A DNA stretch of 25,834 nucleotides from Candidatus Micrarchaeia archaeon (GTDB lineage: Archaea; Micrarchaeota; Micrarchaeia; Anstonellales; Bilamarchaeaceae), in NCBI GenBank assembly GCA_041650355.1, contig JBAZLI010000003.1:1-25834 (forward strand), read 5' to 3'. Under the pieces are notes generated by a model. The model had not been told where the DNA came from and did no database searches. It worked only from the letters and a program-made list of their open reading frames with translations. Of this stretch, positions 14,467 through 22,344 are shown piece after piece. The position numbers and the translations under genes are program-made. Position 1 is the first letter of the stretch. Every line of letters starts with the position of its first letter.

Positions 14467-15243
14467 ATGGCATGGGAAGTCCTTGTTGGTTGCGCGCCCG
14501 TGGTGGCAATAGGCGCTCTGGCGATTGCGGCCGCTTCAATAAAGATAGTGATGCAGTACGAAAGCGGGATAGTGTTCACGCTAGGAAAGTTTTCAGGCAT
14601 TGCGAACCCCGGGATAAATTTCATCATCCCGCTGATACAGAGCATGCGCAAGGTGGACACGAGGATACTCACGATCGACATTCCCAAGCAGGAAGTCATG
14701 ACCAAGGACAACGTGCCGATGGGCGTTAACGGCGTCGTATTCTTCAAGGTGGAAAACGTGGAGAAAGCGGTGCTCCAGATACAGGATTACCACTATTCCG
14801 TTTCCCAATACGCGCAAACAGCTTTGAGGGACGTGATAGGCAGCAAGGAGATGGACGCCGTGCTTTCCAACCGCGACGAAGTCGCGAACGAGATAAAGAT
14901 AATAGTGGACAAGGAAACCACGGAATGGGGCATCGACGTCACCAACATAAAAATCCAGGACATCGAGCTTCCAGCGGACATGAAGCGCATAATGGCGAGG
15001 CAGGCCGAAGCCGAGAGGGAGAAGCGGGCCAAGATAATAGAGAGCGAGGCCGAGCTCATGGCATCGGAAAAGGTGGCGAAGGCCGCGCAGATGCTTGCCA
15101 GCACTCCGGGCGGGTTGCACCTAAAGACGCTCCTCACGATTTCCAACGTCGCGGCGTTCGACGGCAACTCGGTGGTTTTCGTGACTCCGATTGAATTGCT
15201 GGAAGCGATAAAGGGCTTTACGGGCATGAAGAAAAAGCAATAG
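14467..15243 (+). CDS. SPFH-domain membrane protein (stomatin-like/slipin)
   Basis: The 258-aa protein has one N-terminal hydrophobic helix (about residues 5-25) followed by an SPFH/PHB domain: YESGIVFTLGKFSGIANPGINFIIP, VDTRILTIDIPKQEVMTKDN, and TALRDVIGSKEMDAVL. Next are a charged AEAEREKRAKIIESEAEL coiled coil and a C-terminal hydrophobic patch. This is the slipin layout. Slipins form oligomeric rings that organise membrane microdomains. The usual partner NfeD and its protease are not in the window. GGAGGTG at 14455-14461 is a near-ideal ribosome-binding site, unlike most genes here. Confidence 0.92.
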   Translation: MAWEVLVGCAPVVAIGALAIAAASIKIVMQYESGIVFTLGKFSGIANPGINFIIPLIQSMRKVDTRILTIDIPKQEVMTKDNVPMGVNGVVFFKVENVEKAVLQIQDYHYSVSQYAQTALRDVIGSKEMDAVLSNRDEVANEIKIIVDKETTEWGIDVTNIKIQDIELPADMKRIMARQAEAEREKRAKIIESEAELMASEKVAKAAQMLASTPGGLHLKTLLTISNVAAFDGNSVVFVTPIELLEAIKGFTGMKKKQ

Positions 15244-15284
15244 CCCTTTTATTCTTTTTTATTCCTATTATACTACTATTTCTC

Positions 15285-15356
15285 GGGCTGGTAGATCAAC
15301 GGCAGATCGCATCGTTCGCATCGATGAGGCTGAGGGTTCAAATCCCTCCCAGTCCA
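15285..15356 (+). tRNA. tRNA-Ala(CGC)
   Basis: A complete 72-nt cloverleaf. Acceptor GGGCTGG pairs with CCAGTCC and includes the G3-U70 wobble that is the alanine identity element. D-stem is GATC/GATC. Anticodon stem CATCG/CGATG encloses TTCGCAT, anticodon CGC (Ala codon GCG). T-stem GAGGG/CCCTC has the standard loop TTCAAAT. Discriminator is A and CCA is not encoded. Unlike the two tRNAs at 14011-14376 it has no intron. It follows the slipin gene by 41 nt. Confidence 0.97.
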
Positions 15357-15359
15357 TAC

Positions 15360-15475
15360 CCATATCCCCTTTTCTTTTGACTCAGCGGTCGACTATTCGA
15401 CCGCTTCGCCGTAAAAACCTTCGGTTTTTCCGGAAAAGAAAAGGGGCTGAGGGTTTCACCCCTAAAAGAAAAACG
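15360..15475. repeat. Nested inverted-repeat element B after tRNA-Ala
   Basis: A perfect 13-bp stem (CCCCTTTTCTTTT 15366-15378 with AAAAGAAAAGGGG 15434-15446) encloses two more hairpins: AGCGGTCGA-CTAT-TCGACCGCT (15384-15405, 9 bp) and AAAAACC-TTC-GGTTTTT (15413-15429, 7 bp). CTGAGGGTTTCACCCC and AAAAGAAAAAC follow. The flanks match element A at 14141-14213. No coding potential is seen. It could act as terminator for tRNA-Ala, a structured RNA, or a small repeat family. Confidence 0.65.
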
Positions 15476-15578
15476 GCTTGAATTGCATTTCGACCACAAT
15501 TTGCCTCGAAACGTCGAGGCAATCCCCCAAAAAGAAAACTATATATTCTATATCTGTTTATCCTGCTTGGGTGGATTT

Positions 15579-15884
15579 ATGGGATTGATTCAGGAATTCA
15601 AGGATTTTCTGCATGAATACAAGGTGATGGGGCTTGCAGTGGCTTTCATCATGGCCGTGGCCACGAACACGCTCATAAAGGCGCTCGTTGACGACCTGAT
15701 AATGCCCTTTGTAGGCATAGTGCTCCCGAATGGCGATTGGAAAACCGCGACTCTCGCCCTAGGGCCGCTGCTCCTGAAATGGGGCGACTTCCTGAGCGCG
15801 CTCATAAACTTCCTGATAATGGCATTCGTGGTGTTCATCATCGCGAAGATGGTGCTCAAGGAGGAGAAAGTGACAAAGAAATAA
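15579..15884 (+). CDS. mscL: Large-conductance mechanosensitive channel
   Basis: MscL opens under membrane tension to release solutes on osmotic downshock. The 101-aa protein has the N-terminal amphipathic helix (GLIQEFKDFLHEYKVMG) and TM1 beginning AVAFIMAVATNTLIKALVDDLIMP with the conserved pore-lining pattern. A short outer loop with GIVLPNGDW, TM2 (about residues 71-90, LINFLIMAFVVFIIAKMV) and a charged tail follow. Length is short compared with about 130 aa in bacteria because the cytoplasmic helix is reduced. GGGTGG lies just before ATG 15579 and a TATATATTCTATAT stretch upstream. The frame upstream of this ATG has no family similarity. Confidence 0.9.
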   Translation: MGLIQEFKDFLHEYKVMGLAVAFIMAVATNTLIKALVDDLIMPFVGIVLPNGDWKTATLALGPLLLKWGDFLSALINFLIMAFVVFIIAKMVLKEEKVTKK

Positions 15885-15901
15885 TTTTCCTTTTTTGTTG
15901 T

Positions 15902-15936
15902 ATTTGTAAATTCGAACGCGGTTCTCATTTACAAAT
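15902..15936 (+). terminator. Long hairpin after mscL
   Basis: ATTTGTAAAT (15902-15911) and ATTTACAAAT (15927-15936) are a perfect 10-bp inverted repeat. Its loop contains a second short stem, GAAC-GCG-GTTC. It starts 18 nt after the mscL stop and is followed by an A/T-run. It probably ends the mscL transcript, and a leader role for secF is less likely because secF has its own TTTTTTAAAT box near 15970. Confidence 0.55.
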
Positions 15937-16031
15937 GCCCAAAAATTTTTGCTAAAATTTCTGGCATGCTTTTTTAAATCTGCACATCCAAAACATTTTA
16001 CTTCTATACATCTATTCATCAGTGATGCTGG

Positions 16032-17114
16032 ATGATTCCTAACATATACCAGGGCGATTATCGCAGGCTGATAATATTCCCGCTCATACTCCTGGCCGTT
16101 TCGGCGTTCTTCATTCCGCAGATAAAGCTCGGGGTGGACTTCCAGGGAGGAACCCTCATCATAATAGACCTGGAGGAGCACGTGGACGCGGACCAATTGC
16201 GCAACAGCCTCGCGTTGGAAGGCCTCTCAGGAACCGTGAAAGTGTACACCACCTCATTCGGGGAAAAAGCCGAGGTGGAAATCCCGCAGAATCCGGATTT
16301 GGTGAAAGCGGATTCCTTGATAGGCCTGTTCAACACAAAACTGGAAGAGGTTTCCAGGCTGGAAGCCCAGGCGAACGCCAATTCCTCGTACATGGGCCAA
16401 TACCTTGACGAGCGGAAGAACCTGAACAACATTTCCAATTCCTTATTCGCGCTCGCAGGCAACGACACGAATGCCGGGGATTTCGAAAACCTGAACGCGC
16501 TCAAGTCCGCTGTTTCAGCTTCTTACCGTTCAGTCTACGACAATTACAAATCCACAATCTCCAAGTCAATAGACAAATACGTGAAATACAGCTCGTTCAG
16601 CATACAGAGCGTCAGCCCGGCGCTTAGCGCCCAGTTCATAACCAACGCCCTCAACGTGGCGGCAATAGCAGCAATCCTCACCACCATCCTGGTATTCATC
16701 TTTTTCAGGGACTTCATACCCAGCATCGCGGTCATAACTGGCGCGCTGTGCGACGTGTTCATCGCATTGGGCGCGATGGGGCTCTTGGGAATCCCGTTCA
16801 CGCTAGCTTCCTTCGCAGCCCTGCTGATGATCCTAGGTTTTTCGCTGGACACGGACATACTGCTCACGATGAGGATGCTCAAGCGCGCAGGGGACCCCAG
16901 GGAAAAGGCGTTCGACGCGATGAAGACCGGCGTGACGATGAGCGTCACCGCGTTCTTCTCATTCCTCATACTTTACCTGATAAGCATGTACACGCACATC
17001 GCAATCTATTCCGAAATCTCGGGAGTCGCGCTCGCGGGCCTGTTCGGCGACATATTCGCCACATGGTGCATAAACGCGGTCGTGCTCCTGCTTCACGTGG
17101 AGGGAAAATTATGA
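16032..17114 (+). CDS. secF: Protein-export membrane protein SecF
   Basis: SecF partners with SecD to assist Sec-dependent protein export from the outer side of the cytoplasmic membrane. The 360-aa protein has TM1 near residues 12-30, then the SecDF signature LGVDFQGGT (33-41), and an extracytoplasmic domain to about residue 200. Five more helices contain RDFIPSIAVITGALCDVFIALG, LMILGFSLDTDILL and MSVTAFFSFLILYL. The order SecF then SecD in separate genes is the archaeal arrangement. The stop overlaps the secD start in ATGA. Confidence 0.93.
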   Translation: MIPNIYQGDYRRLIIFPLILLAVSAFFIPQIKLGVDFQGGTLIIIDLEEHVDADQLRNSLALEGLSGTVKVYTTSFGEKAEVEIPQNPDLVKADSLIGLFNTKLEEVSRLEAQANANSSYMGQYLDERKNLNNISNSLFALAGNDTNAGDFENLNALKSAVSASYRSVYDNYKSTISKSIDKYVKYSSFSIQSVSPALSAQFITNALNVAAIAAILTTILVFIFFRDFIPSIAVITGALCDVFIALGAMGLLGIPFTLASFAALLMILGFSLDTDILLTMRMLKRAGDPREKAFDAMKTGVTMSVTAFFSFLILYLISMYTHIAIYSEISGVALAGLFGDIFATWCINAVVLLLHVEGKL

Positions 17115-18763
17115 TAGCTGACCTGCTCAAGGAAAGGAGGAACCAGCTCCTGCTCGCGCTCTTCGCGCTCTTCCTAGGCGGCACTTTGCTCTATTCCAAA
17201 TACTCCGGGCTCATACTCCTGTTCGCGTTCTTCCTTTTCGGGACTTTCTCCACCGTGTGGAAGAACAAGAACGCGCGCTTCCTTTCCCTAGCGCTCCTGA
17301 TAGTGCTTTCATTGGCCAACGTCGCGTTCAACGGCGTGAAATTCGGGATAGACTTCTCAGGGGGAACCAGGATACCAGTGGTGCTCGAGCACTCAGTGAG
17401 CGAGTCCACCATGACCGAAATGGTGCAAATAATAAAGAGCAGGGCCTCGGTCCTCGGTCTTACGGAAGTGAAGGTCCGCGCGGTCGGAACCTCGCAGATA
17501 GACGTGGAGGTTCCGGGCACGGACGAGAACCTGATAAAGAGCATAGAGGATGTCCTGAGGCACCAGGGTGTTTTCGAAGGGATAGTGGACGGTAAAGTCG
17601 CGCTTAGCGGCGAGGACATACTTCCTGGAACCATATACTCCATATCCGCGACCCAGCTGAGCGGAGCTGACTGGGGCGTGGGATTCTCAGTCACCAGGAG
17701 CGGCGCTGACGCGTTCGCCCAGACGGTGAAGGGGAAAGCAGAGTACCCATTGTACATGTTCCTCGACAGGCCCAAGGACGCGGCGATTTTCATCTCCCTG
17801 GAGGACCTCAAGGGAGGCAAGACCATCGCGGACAAGGACGTGCTGGAAATGGCCAACAAGTCCCTGCGGCTCGACGGGGACGACATCCAGCTTTTCATAC
17901 TGGACGATTTCGGCTACAACGCGACCGCGAACGGCACTAAGGCCCTGGTTTCCGCGAACTTGGACAATTCCACCAAAGAGAAAATACGCTCGCTCGGCTT
18001 CAACGTCACCGAAGTCGAGGACATAAAGCCGGTGTTCAGGACCGGCGCTTCGGCCCGCGACTCGGCGATGGAGCAGTGGCCCGCGATAGGGCTGCTTTCA
18101 GCGCCCCGCCTCTCCGCCGGAGTGACCAACGGCGTGCCTTCCTACGGATACTCCATAACAGGCGCGGCTCAGGGCGTGGGCACCGAGCGCGCGGTGAACG
18201 CGCAGAACGAAGTGAAAAAAATCACCTCGATTTTGAAAGGCGGCTCGCTTCCGGTCCAAATCTCATTGGGCAGCAGGACCTCCATCCCTGCGCCGCTCGG
18301 ACAGCAGTTCCTCCAGCTCAGCCTCCTGGGCATACTCGCATCCATAATCGCGATATCCCTTTTCGTTTCGGTGCGGTACAGGCACTGGAAGCTCGTGCTC
18401 CCCATAGTCGCGGTGAGCATTTCCGAGCTCATAATACTCGTTTCCCTGCTCGGCTCGTTCACAATTGATTTGGCGGGCATGGCCGGAATCCTCGCGGCCC
18501 TAGGAGTCGGAGTGGATTCGCAGATAGTCATTACCGACGAACTGGCGAAGAAGGACGGGAAGAACCACGAGGAAAAGCTCTCGCACGCGTTTGACATCAT
18601 AACGACCAACGTCGCTGTCGCGGTTGTTGCAATGCTGCCCCTGCTTTTCAGCGGCATGGTAGAGATAATCGGGTTCGCGCTCTCCACCATAATAGGCTCA
18701 CTGCTCGGATTCATGCTCTCCAGGCCGGTCTACGCGCTCCTCGTGGAGAAGCTGATGGAATAA
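17111..18763 (+). CDS. secD: Protein-export membrane protein SecD
   Basis: The 550-aa product has extra N-terminal hydrophobic helices (about residues 12-48) before the helix leading into FGIDFSGGTRIPV (78-90), the SecD P1-domain entry. IDVEVPGTDENLIKSIED follows in P1 and LPVQISLGSRTSIPAPLGQQFL just before the five C-terminal helices. Those contain VGVDSQIVITDELAKK, matching the SecD TM4 motif. ATG 17111 overlaps the secF stop by 4 nt; the open frame further upstream lies inside secF and is not real. Confidence 0.93.
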   Translation: MIADLLKERRNQLLLALFALFLGGTLLYSKYSGLILLFAFFLFGTFSTVWKNKNARFLSLALLIVLSLANVAFNGVKFGIDFSGGTRIPVVLEHSVSESTMTEMVQIIKSRASVLGLTEVKVRAVGTSQIDVEVPGTDENLIKSIEDVLRHQGVFEGIVDGKVALSGEDILPGTIYSISATQLSGADWGVGFSVTRSGADAFAQTVKGKAEYPLYMFLDRPKDAAIFISLEDLKGGKTIADKDVLEMANKSLRLDGDDIQLFILDDFGYNATANGTKALVSANLDNSTKEKIRSLGFNVTEVEDIKPVFRTGASARDSAMEQWPAIGLLSAPRLSAGVTNGVPSYGYSITGAAQGVGTERAVNAQNEVKKITSILKGGSLPVQISLGSRTSIPAPLGQQFLQLSLLGILASIIAISLFVSVRYRHWKLVLPIVAVSISELIILVSLLGSFTIDLAGMAGILAALGVGVDSQIVITDELAKKDGKNHEEKLSHAFDIITTNVAVAVVAMLPLLFSGMVEIIGFALSTIIGSLLGFMLSRPVYALLVEKLME

Positions 18764-18796
18764 ACAATTTTTGACCCTCAGTCCCCTAGCGCAAGC

Positions 18797-18805
18797 CATA
18801 TAAAT
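18797..18805 (+). promoter_or_regulatory. TATA box of the vapBC pair
   Basis: CATATAAAT is centred about 25 nt before the first of three close in-frame ATGs (18825, 18831, 18837). This spacing predicts transcription starting at or near the first ATG, so the second or third ATG may be the true start if the mRNA has a few leader bases. Confidence 0.5.
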
Positions 18806-18824
18806 CTTTTCGCCGTAACCATAT

Positions 18825-19043
18825 ATGGTGATGTGTATGCTCAAAACCACAGTGCTTCTCCGCGAAGACGTCTACGAGATGCTGGTGCGGGAGTTCGGGA
18901 AAAGGAACGTCTCCAAAGGCATAAACGAGTACCTGTTCGAGCATATGTTCACTGAGAATCAGAAAGACATGTTCGCCAAGGACAAATGGCTGCAGAAAGC
19001 AGGAACCAGGGACCTGAGGGACCACCATGAGCGTGACCTTTGA
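18825..19043 (+). CDS. vapB: VapB-type antitoxin
   Basis: The 72-aa protein begins with KTTVLLREDVYEMLVREFGK, the ribbon-helix-helix-like DNA-binding opening found in archaeal VapB antitoxins. NVSKGINEYLFEHMF follows, then a charged C-terminal tail that would wrap the toxin. It overlaps the PIN-domain gene by 17 nt, the typical antitoxin-first arrangement. Start codon is uncertain among 18825, 18831 and 18837. Such pairs usually repress their own promoter. Confidence 0.75.
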   Translation: MVMCMLKTTVLLREDVYEMLVREFGKRNVSKGINEYLFEHMFTENQKDMFAKDKWLQKAGTRDLRDHHERDL

Positions 19044-19395
19044 CAGCTATGCCTGGATAGAATATTTTTCCGGGAGCACGAAAGGGGAACGCGTCAGGCG
19101 CATTGTGGATGACACAGGGCAGATATTCACGCCTTCCATCTGCCTGATGGAAATAGTTTCAAAATACATCCGTGAGGGAAAACCTTTCGCGGACAGGGCG
19201 GATTTCATCATGTCCCGCAGCAGTATAATAGACATCACCAAGGAGATTTCCCTGCTTGCGGCCGAGCTCAAGGAGAAAGAGAAGCTGCCTGGAGTGGATG
19301 CCCTAATATACGCGTGCGCCCGGTCCAGGAGTTCCAACCTGCTCACCGGAGACCAGCATTTCCGCGGCAAGGACGGAATAGATTTCCTGGATTGA
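19027..19395 (+). CDS. vapC: VapC-type PIN-domain ribonuclease toxin
   Basis: The 122-aa protein has the four PIN acidic residues in their usual places: Asp6 in TFDSYAWIEYF, Glu42 in CLMEIVSKY, Asp91 in PGVDALIYACA and Asp109 in LLTGDQHF. These coordinate Mg or Mn for RNA cleavage; known VapC toxins often cut tRNA or rRNA. All four are intact, so the toxin looks active. It is translationally coupled to vapB. Confidence 0.92.
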   Translation: MSVTFDSYAWIEYFSGSTKGERVRRIVDDTGQIFTPSICLMEIVSKYIREGKPFADRADFIMSRSSIIDITKEISLLAAELKEKEKLPGVDALIYACARSRSSNLLTGDQHFRGKDGIDFLD

Positions 19396-19446
19396 ACAAA
19401 ACACGCATTTATATTTTTGCATTTCCATCCTACTTCGGGTGCTGCT

Positions 19447-19932
19447 ATGGAAAAACTCTACGAAGATGCGGAAACCGGATGCTGCCCGCGGTTCGACCCC
19501 GGACCCTGGGACAAAAAGCGGATAACCTGGAAGAACAAGCTGTTCCTCAAGGACCGCGTATTAAGCATTTTTCACATCCCGCTGAATTTCGGCCAGGTAA
19601 TCGTGAAGAACATGGAAATGATACAAAAGGCGGACGCGCTTTCTCCCAAGCCGCTCATGCTCTCGGACGAGAATTCCATTTTCGGAAGCGACGTGTACAT
19701 CGCAACTTCCAAGGAAGTCCCGGGCGCGAACATGGTGAAGATTTCCGGAACGTTCCTCTCGAAAGTTTTCGAAGGCCCTTACCAGGACATGGGCAAATGG
19801 ATTGCCGAAATGCACGAATACGCAAAATCGGAAAAGGAGGAGCCCAAGAAAACGTATTTCTTCTACACCACCTGCCCGAACTGCGCAAAGCACTACGGCA
19901 AGAATTACACTGTAATTCTAATGCAGGTCTGA
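19447..19932 (+). CDS. Conserved protein of unknown function with CxxC
   Basis: The 161-aa protein starts MEKLYEDAETGCCPRFDP and contains KDRVLSIFHIPLNFG, SDENSIFGSDVYIA, GTFLSKVFEGPYQDMGKW and a C-terminal TTCPNCAKHYGKNY. I recognise this as a widely distributed conserved family in bacteria and archaea but know of no established function. The CC and CPNC pairs could bind a metal or act as thiols. It has no signal peptide. GGGTG lies just before ATG 19447 and CATTTATATTTTT about 35 nt upstream. Confidence 0.8.
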   Translation: MEKLYEDAETGCCPRFDPGPWDKKRITWKNKLFLKDRVLSIFHIPLNFGQVIVKNMEMIQKADALSPKPLMLSDENSIFGSDVYIATSKEVPGANMVKISGTFLSKVFEGPYQDMGKWIAEMHEYAKSEKEEPKKTYFFYTTCPNCAKHYGKNYTVILMQV

Positions 19933-19956
19933 CGATTTGCCCCAATCGAAATAGTT

Positions 19957-20643
19957 CTATTCCTTCACGACAGTTCCGTTGTGCGATTTTCCTTCAATGG
20001 CTTTCTTCACGTCCTCAAGGTTCCTTCCATTCACGAAATGGGCCTCGATTTTGGAGCGCGCGATGAGCTTGCACGCCAGCAAATCGAACACGAAGTTCTC
20101 CCCTGCCCTGCGCGAATCCCCCTTTGTCGCCAATTCAATCAGCTCCGCGTACTTCATCCTCTGGAACTTCTTAGCCTTGGGGTTGTTCCTCGGGTTCGAA
20201 TCGTAAATCCCATCCACGTTGCTCATGTTCACGAGCCTTTTCGCGTGCAGCGCCTCTGCAAGCAAAGCGGAATCAGTGTCCGTGCTTATCCCGGGGATGG
20301 TCCCGCCCATGACCACGATCCTGTGGTCCATCGCAGCGTTGCGCGCCTCGTTGAAATTCGTGATCACTTTGGGGTGCGCGTGCCCTGCGAGCGCGCCTCT
20401 AATCAGCGCGGCGTTCTGCCTGGTGCTCACAATCGCTATCTCGTCCGCCTCGAATTCGTTCGAGCCCAGCTCGCGCGCCGCCTGCGCGTAAATCCTCGCG
20501 GTCCTCCCGCCCCCTGTGACAATCCCGAAATTCAGCCTGCTTTCAGCAAGAACCTTCACCAGCTTCTTCACGAATTCCGCGTCCGGCGTGCCTTCGGGGT
20601 TTATTATGCCCCCTCCAAGAGAAAGAACTATCCATTCAGCCAT
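19957..20643 (-). CDS. pyrH: UMP kinase, archaeal type
   Basis: This 228-aa amino-acid-kinase-fold enzyme phosphorylates UMP to UDP. It begins MAEWIVLSLGGGIINPEG (shorter N-terminus than bacterial PyrH, as in archaea). It has VTGGGRTARIYAQAARELG, VMGGTIPGISTDTDSALLAE and NMSNVDGIYDSNPRNNPKAKKF, all archaeal UMP kinase hallmarks. A TTTAAA box at 20674-20679 is about 33 nt upstream and no ribosome-binding site is seen. It is divergent from the translin-like gene. Confidence 0.95.
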   Translation of the reverse strand: MAEWIVLSLGGGIINPEGTPDAEFVKKLVKVLAESRLNFGIVTGGGRTARIYAQAARELGSNEFEADEIAIVSTRQNAALIRGALAGHAHPKVITNFNEARNAAMDHRIVVMGGTIPGISTDTDSALLAEALHAKRLVNMSNVDGIYDSNPRNNPKAKKFQRMKYAELIELATKGDSRRAGENFVFDLLACKLIARSKIEAHFVNGRNLEDVKKAIEGKSHNGTVVKE

Positions 20644-20670
20644 GCAATCACGCGTTTATTTGTTCGCCCA

Positions 20671-20682
20671 TATTTTAAACGT
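20671..20682. promoter_or_regulatory. Bidirectional TTTAAA promoter between pyrH and the translin-like gene
   Basis: TATTTTAAACGT sits in the 69-bp gap. Its self-complementary TTTAAA is about 33 nt before pyrH and about 36 nt before the translin-like start, which also has AGGTG as a ribosome-binding site. Confidence 0.5.
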
Positions 20683-20712
20683 TTGCCGGCCTTAACCTAT
20701 CCAGGTGTTTTG

Positions 20713-21255
20713 ATGCTTGACATAAAGGACATAGAAAAAGCGCTGATAAAAAAAGAGGCAGTTCTCGACGAGCTGATAAGGAAGAACAGGGAGATAGTGC
20801 GCACCACCGCGAATTCCATCAAGGAGATGCACGCCGGAAAGCCCGCAGAGGCGAAGAAGCTCCTGGATTCAGCGGAGAAGGAGATGCGCGCCCTCTCGGC
20901 TTTGGTTTCCGAACACGGCATGGACTCCCACCACATAATGCAGGAGTACGCCGAGGCGCGAATACTTCTATTTGCGATAGAGCGGAAAGAGCTTCCTTCC
21001 AGCACCGACCTTGGCGTAACTCCTGAATCCTACCTGAGCGGGCTCCTGGACTGCATGGGCGAGCTCAAGCGCGAGATGTACGAGTCCCTGCGGAAAGGGA
21101 AGCGCGAGGACGCTGAGTACTTCTTCGGGCTCATGGAAAAAATCTACGACGAGCTTTTGCCGCTCAAGTTCTCGTCCGCGCTCCTTCCGGATTTCAGGAG
21201 GAAGCAGGACGTCGCGAGGATGCAGATAGAACAAGCCAGAGGCGAACTTTTATAA
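20713..21255 (+). CDS. Translin-family RNA/DNA-binding protein
   Basis: The 180-aa protein is nearly all helical. It ends LLPDFRRKQDVARMQIEQARGEL, the diagnostic C-terminus of translin and archaeal translin-like proteins, with the YLSGLLDCMGELKRE helix before it. Translins form octameric shells that bind single-stranded nucleic acid, and in archaea some have RNase activity. Catalytic acidic residues of the TRAX type are not clearly visible to me. ATG 20713 is chosen because the frame upstream is antisense to pyrH. Confidence 0.85.
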   Translation: MLDIKDIEKALIKKEAVLDELIRKNREIVRTTANSIKEMHAGKPAEAKKLLDSAEKEMRALSALVSEHGMDSHHIMQEYAEARILLFAIERKELPSSTDLGVTPESYLSGLLDCMGELKREMYESLRKGKREDAEYFFGLMEKIYDELLPLKFSSALLPDFRRKQDVARMQIEQARGELL

Positions 21256-21285
21256 ATTTTTTAAATGATTTAGGACCGTGAAAAC

Positions 21286-22344
21286 ATGAAAAAACTCCTC
21301 CTGCTCCTTCCGGCGCTGCTCATTCTCCTCGCCGGCTGCCCTGGGACGCCTCCGGACCAGCCCCCGCAGCAGAACATCACCATTACCCATGTGAACGTGA
21401 GCCAGTTCACCGTTACCATGGAAACGGAAACGATAATAACCGGCGAAAACGTGATAGTGATAAACAACACCCAAAACGAGACCAACACGACCGCGAACAG
21501 GAGCATACCCGATTACACTTTCAACCCGAACCAGACGCTCGCGGTTTATTTCATAAACGTCTCGTACATAAAGGATTGGTCCCCCAACGCGAGCAATGAG
21601 CGCCAGGGCGAGGCGATACTCCTGAAAAAAGGGGATGCCGACATACTCATAGACGCAGGCCCGAAGGAGCGCGCCGTTTATCTGGTAAACTTCCTGAGGG
21701 AAAAAGGCGTGGATGATATAGATCTCCTGGTTTCCACGCATGCGCGGCCCGAGAACTACGGAGGGATGGACACGCTCCTGGACCACATAGATGTGGAAAT
21801 GTTCCTCTGGACAGGCTACGACGGCGGGGATTCCGCCTACGCGGCGGCAGTCCAGAAGGCCAAGAGCGAAAGCAGGAAATCCATGGAATCCAAGTACCTC
21901 CAGAACATCAGCATAAATGGAATAAACATCCTGGTGATAAACCCCCGGGACGGCGACGCGCGCTTCAAGTCCATAGACAACGACGGCATAGTGCTCAAGA
22001 TAACCGACAGGAACTTCTCGCTCATGACCACCGGGGACATAGCCTACGGCGCGCAAACCCTGATAGCCAATGCTCCGGACTACAGCCCTGCGTGCAACGT
22101 GCTCCAGATACCGAATTCCGGCCTTGGGACAGGGAGCTCGCAGATAGACGTGTTCCTGGTGAAGGTGAAGCCCCAGTCCGCGATAATAACCGGCTCGCAT
22201 TTCGACCCTGCGAACGAGCGCTATTCGCTGACCGAGCGCCTCAAGCTCAGGAACATCACCTACTACACTAATTTCCAGAACAAATCAACCAATGTGGTGA
22301 AAATAGTCACGGACGGCTACACCTACTCAATTTTGACCAGCTAG
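21286..22344 (+). CDS. Lipoprotein with a degenerate metallo-beta-lactamase (ComEC-C-like) fold
   Basis: The 352-aa product has a lipobox-type signal peptide (hydrophobic residues 4-16, LLAGC with Cys18), a Pro/Asn/Thr-rich linker, then a metallo-beta-lactamase-like domain from about residue 85. Segments match the ComEC C-terminal domain: QGEAILLKKGDADILIDAGP, LLVSTHARPENYGG, LMTTGDIAYG, and NVLQIPNSGLGTGSS. The metal-binding HxHxDH motif is replaced by HARPEN (from His152), and the usual HHGS is replaced by PNSG (276-279). At least ten N-x-S/T sequons suggest surface glycosylation. GTGA lies just before the ATG. Probably a non-catalytic surface protein. Confidence 0.78.
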   Translation: MKKLLLLLPALLILLAGCPGTPPDQPPQQNITITHVNVSQFTVTMETETIITGENVIVINNTQNETNTTANRSIPDYTFNPNQTLAVYFINVSYIKDWSPNASNERQGEAILLKKGDADILIDAGPKERAVYLVNFLREKGVDDIDLLVSTHARPENYGGMDTLLDHIDVEMFLWTGYDGGDSAYAAAVQKAKSESRKSMESKYLQNISINGINILVINPRDGDARFKSIDNDGIVLKITDRNFSLMTTGDIAYGAQTLIANAPDYSPACNVLQIPNSGLGTGSSQIDVFLVKVKPQSAIITGSHFDPANERYSLTERLKLRNITYYTNFQNKSTNVVKIVTDGYTYSILTS

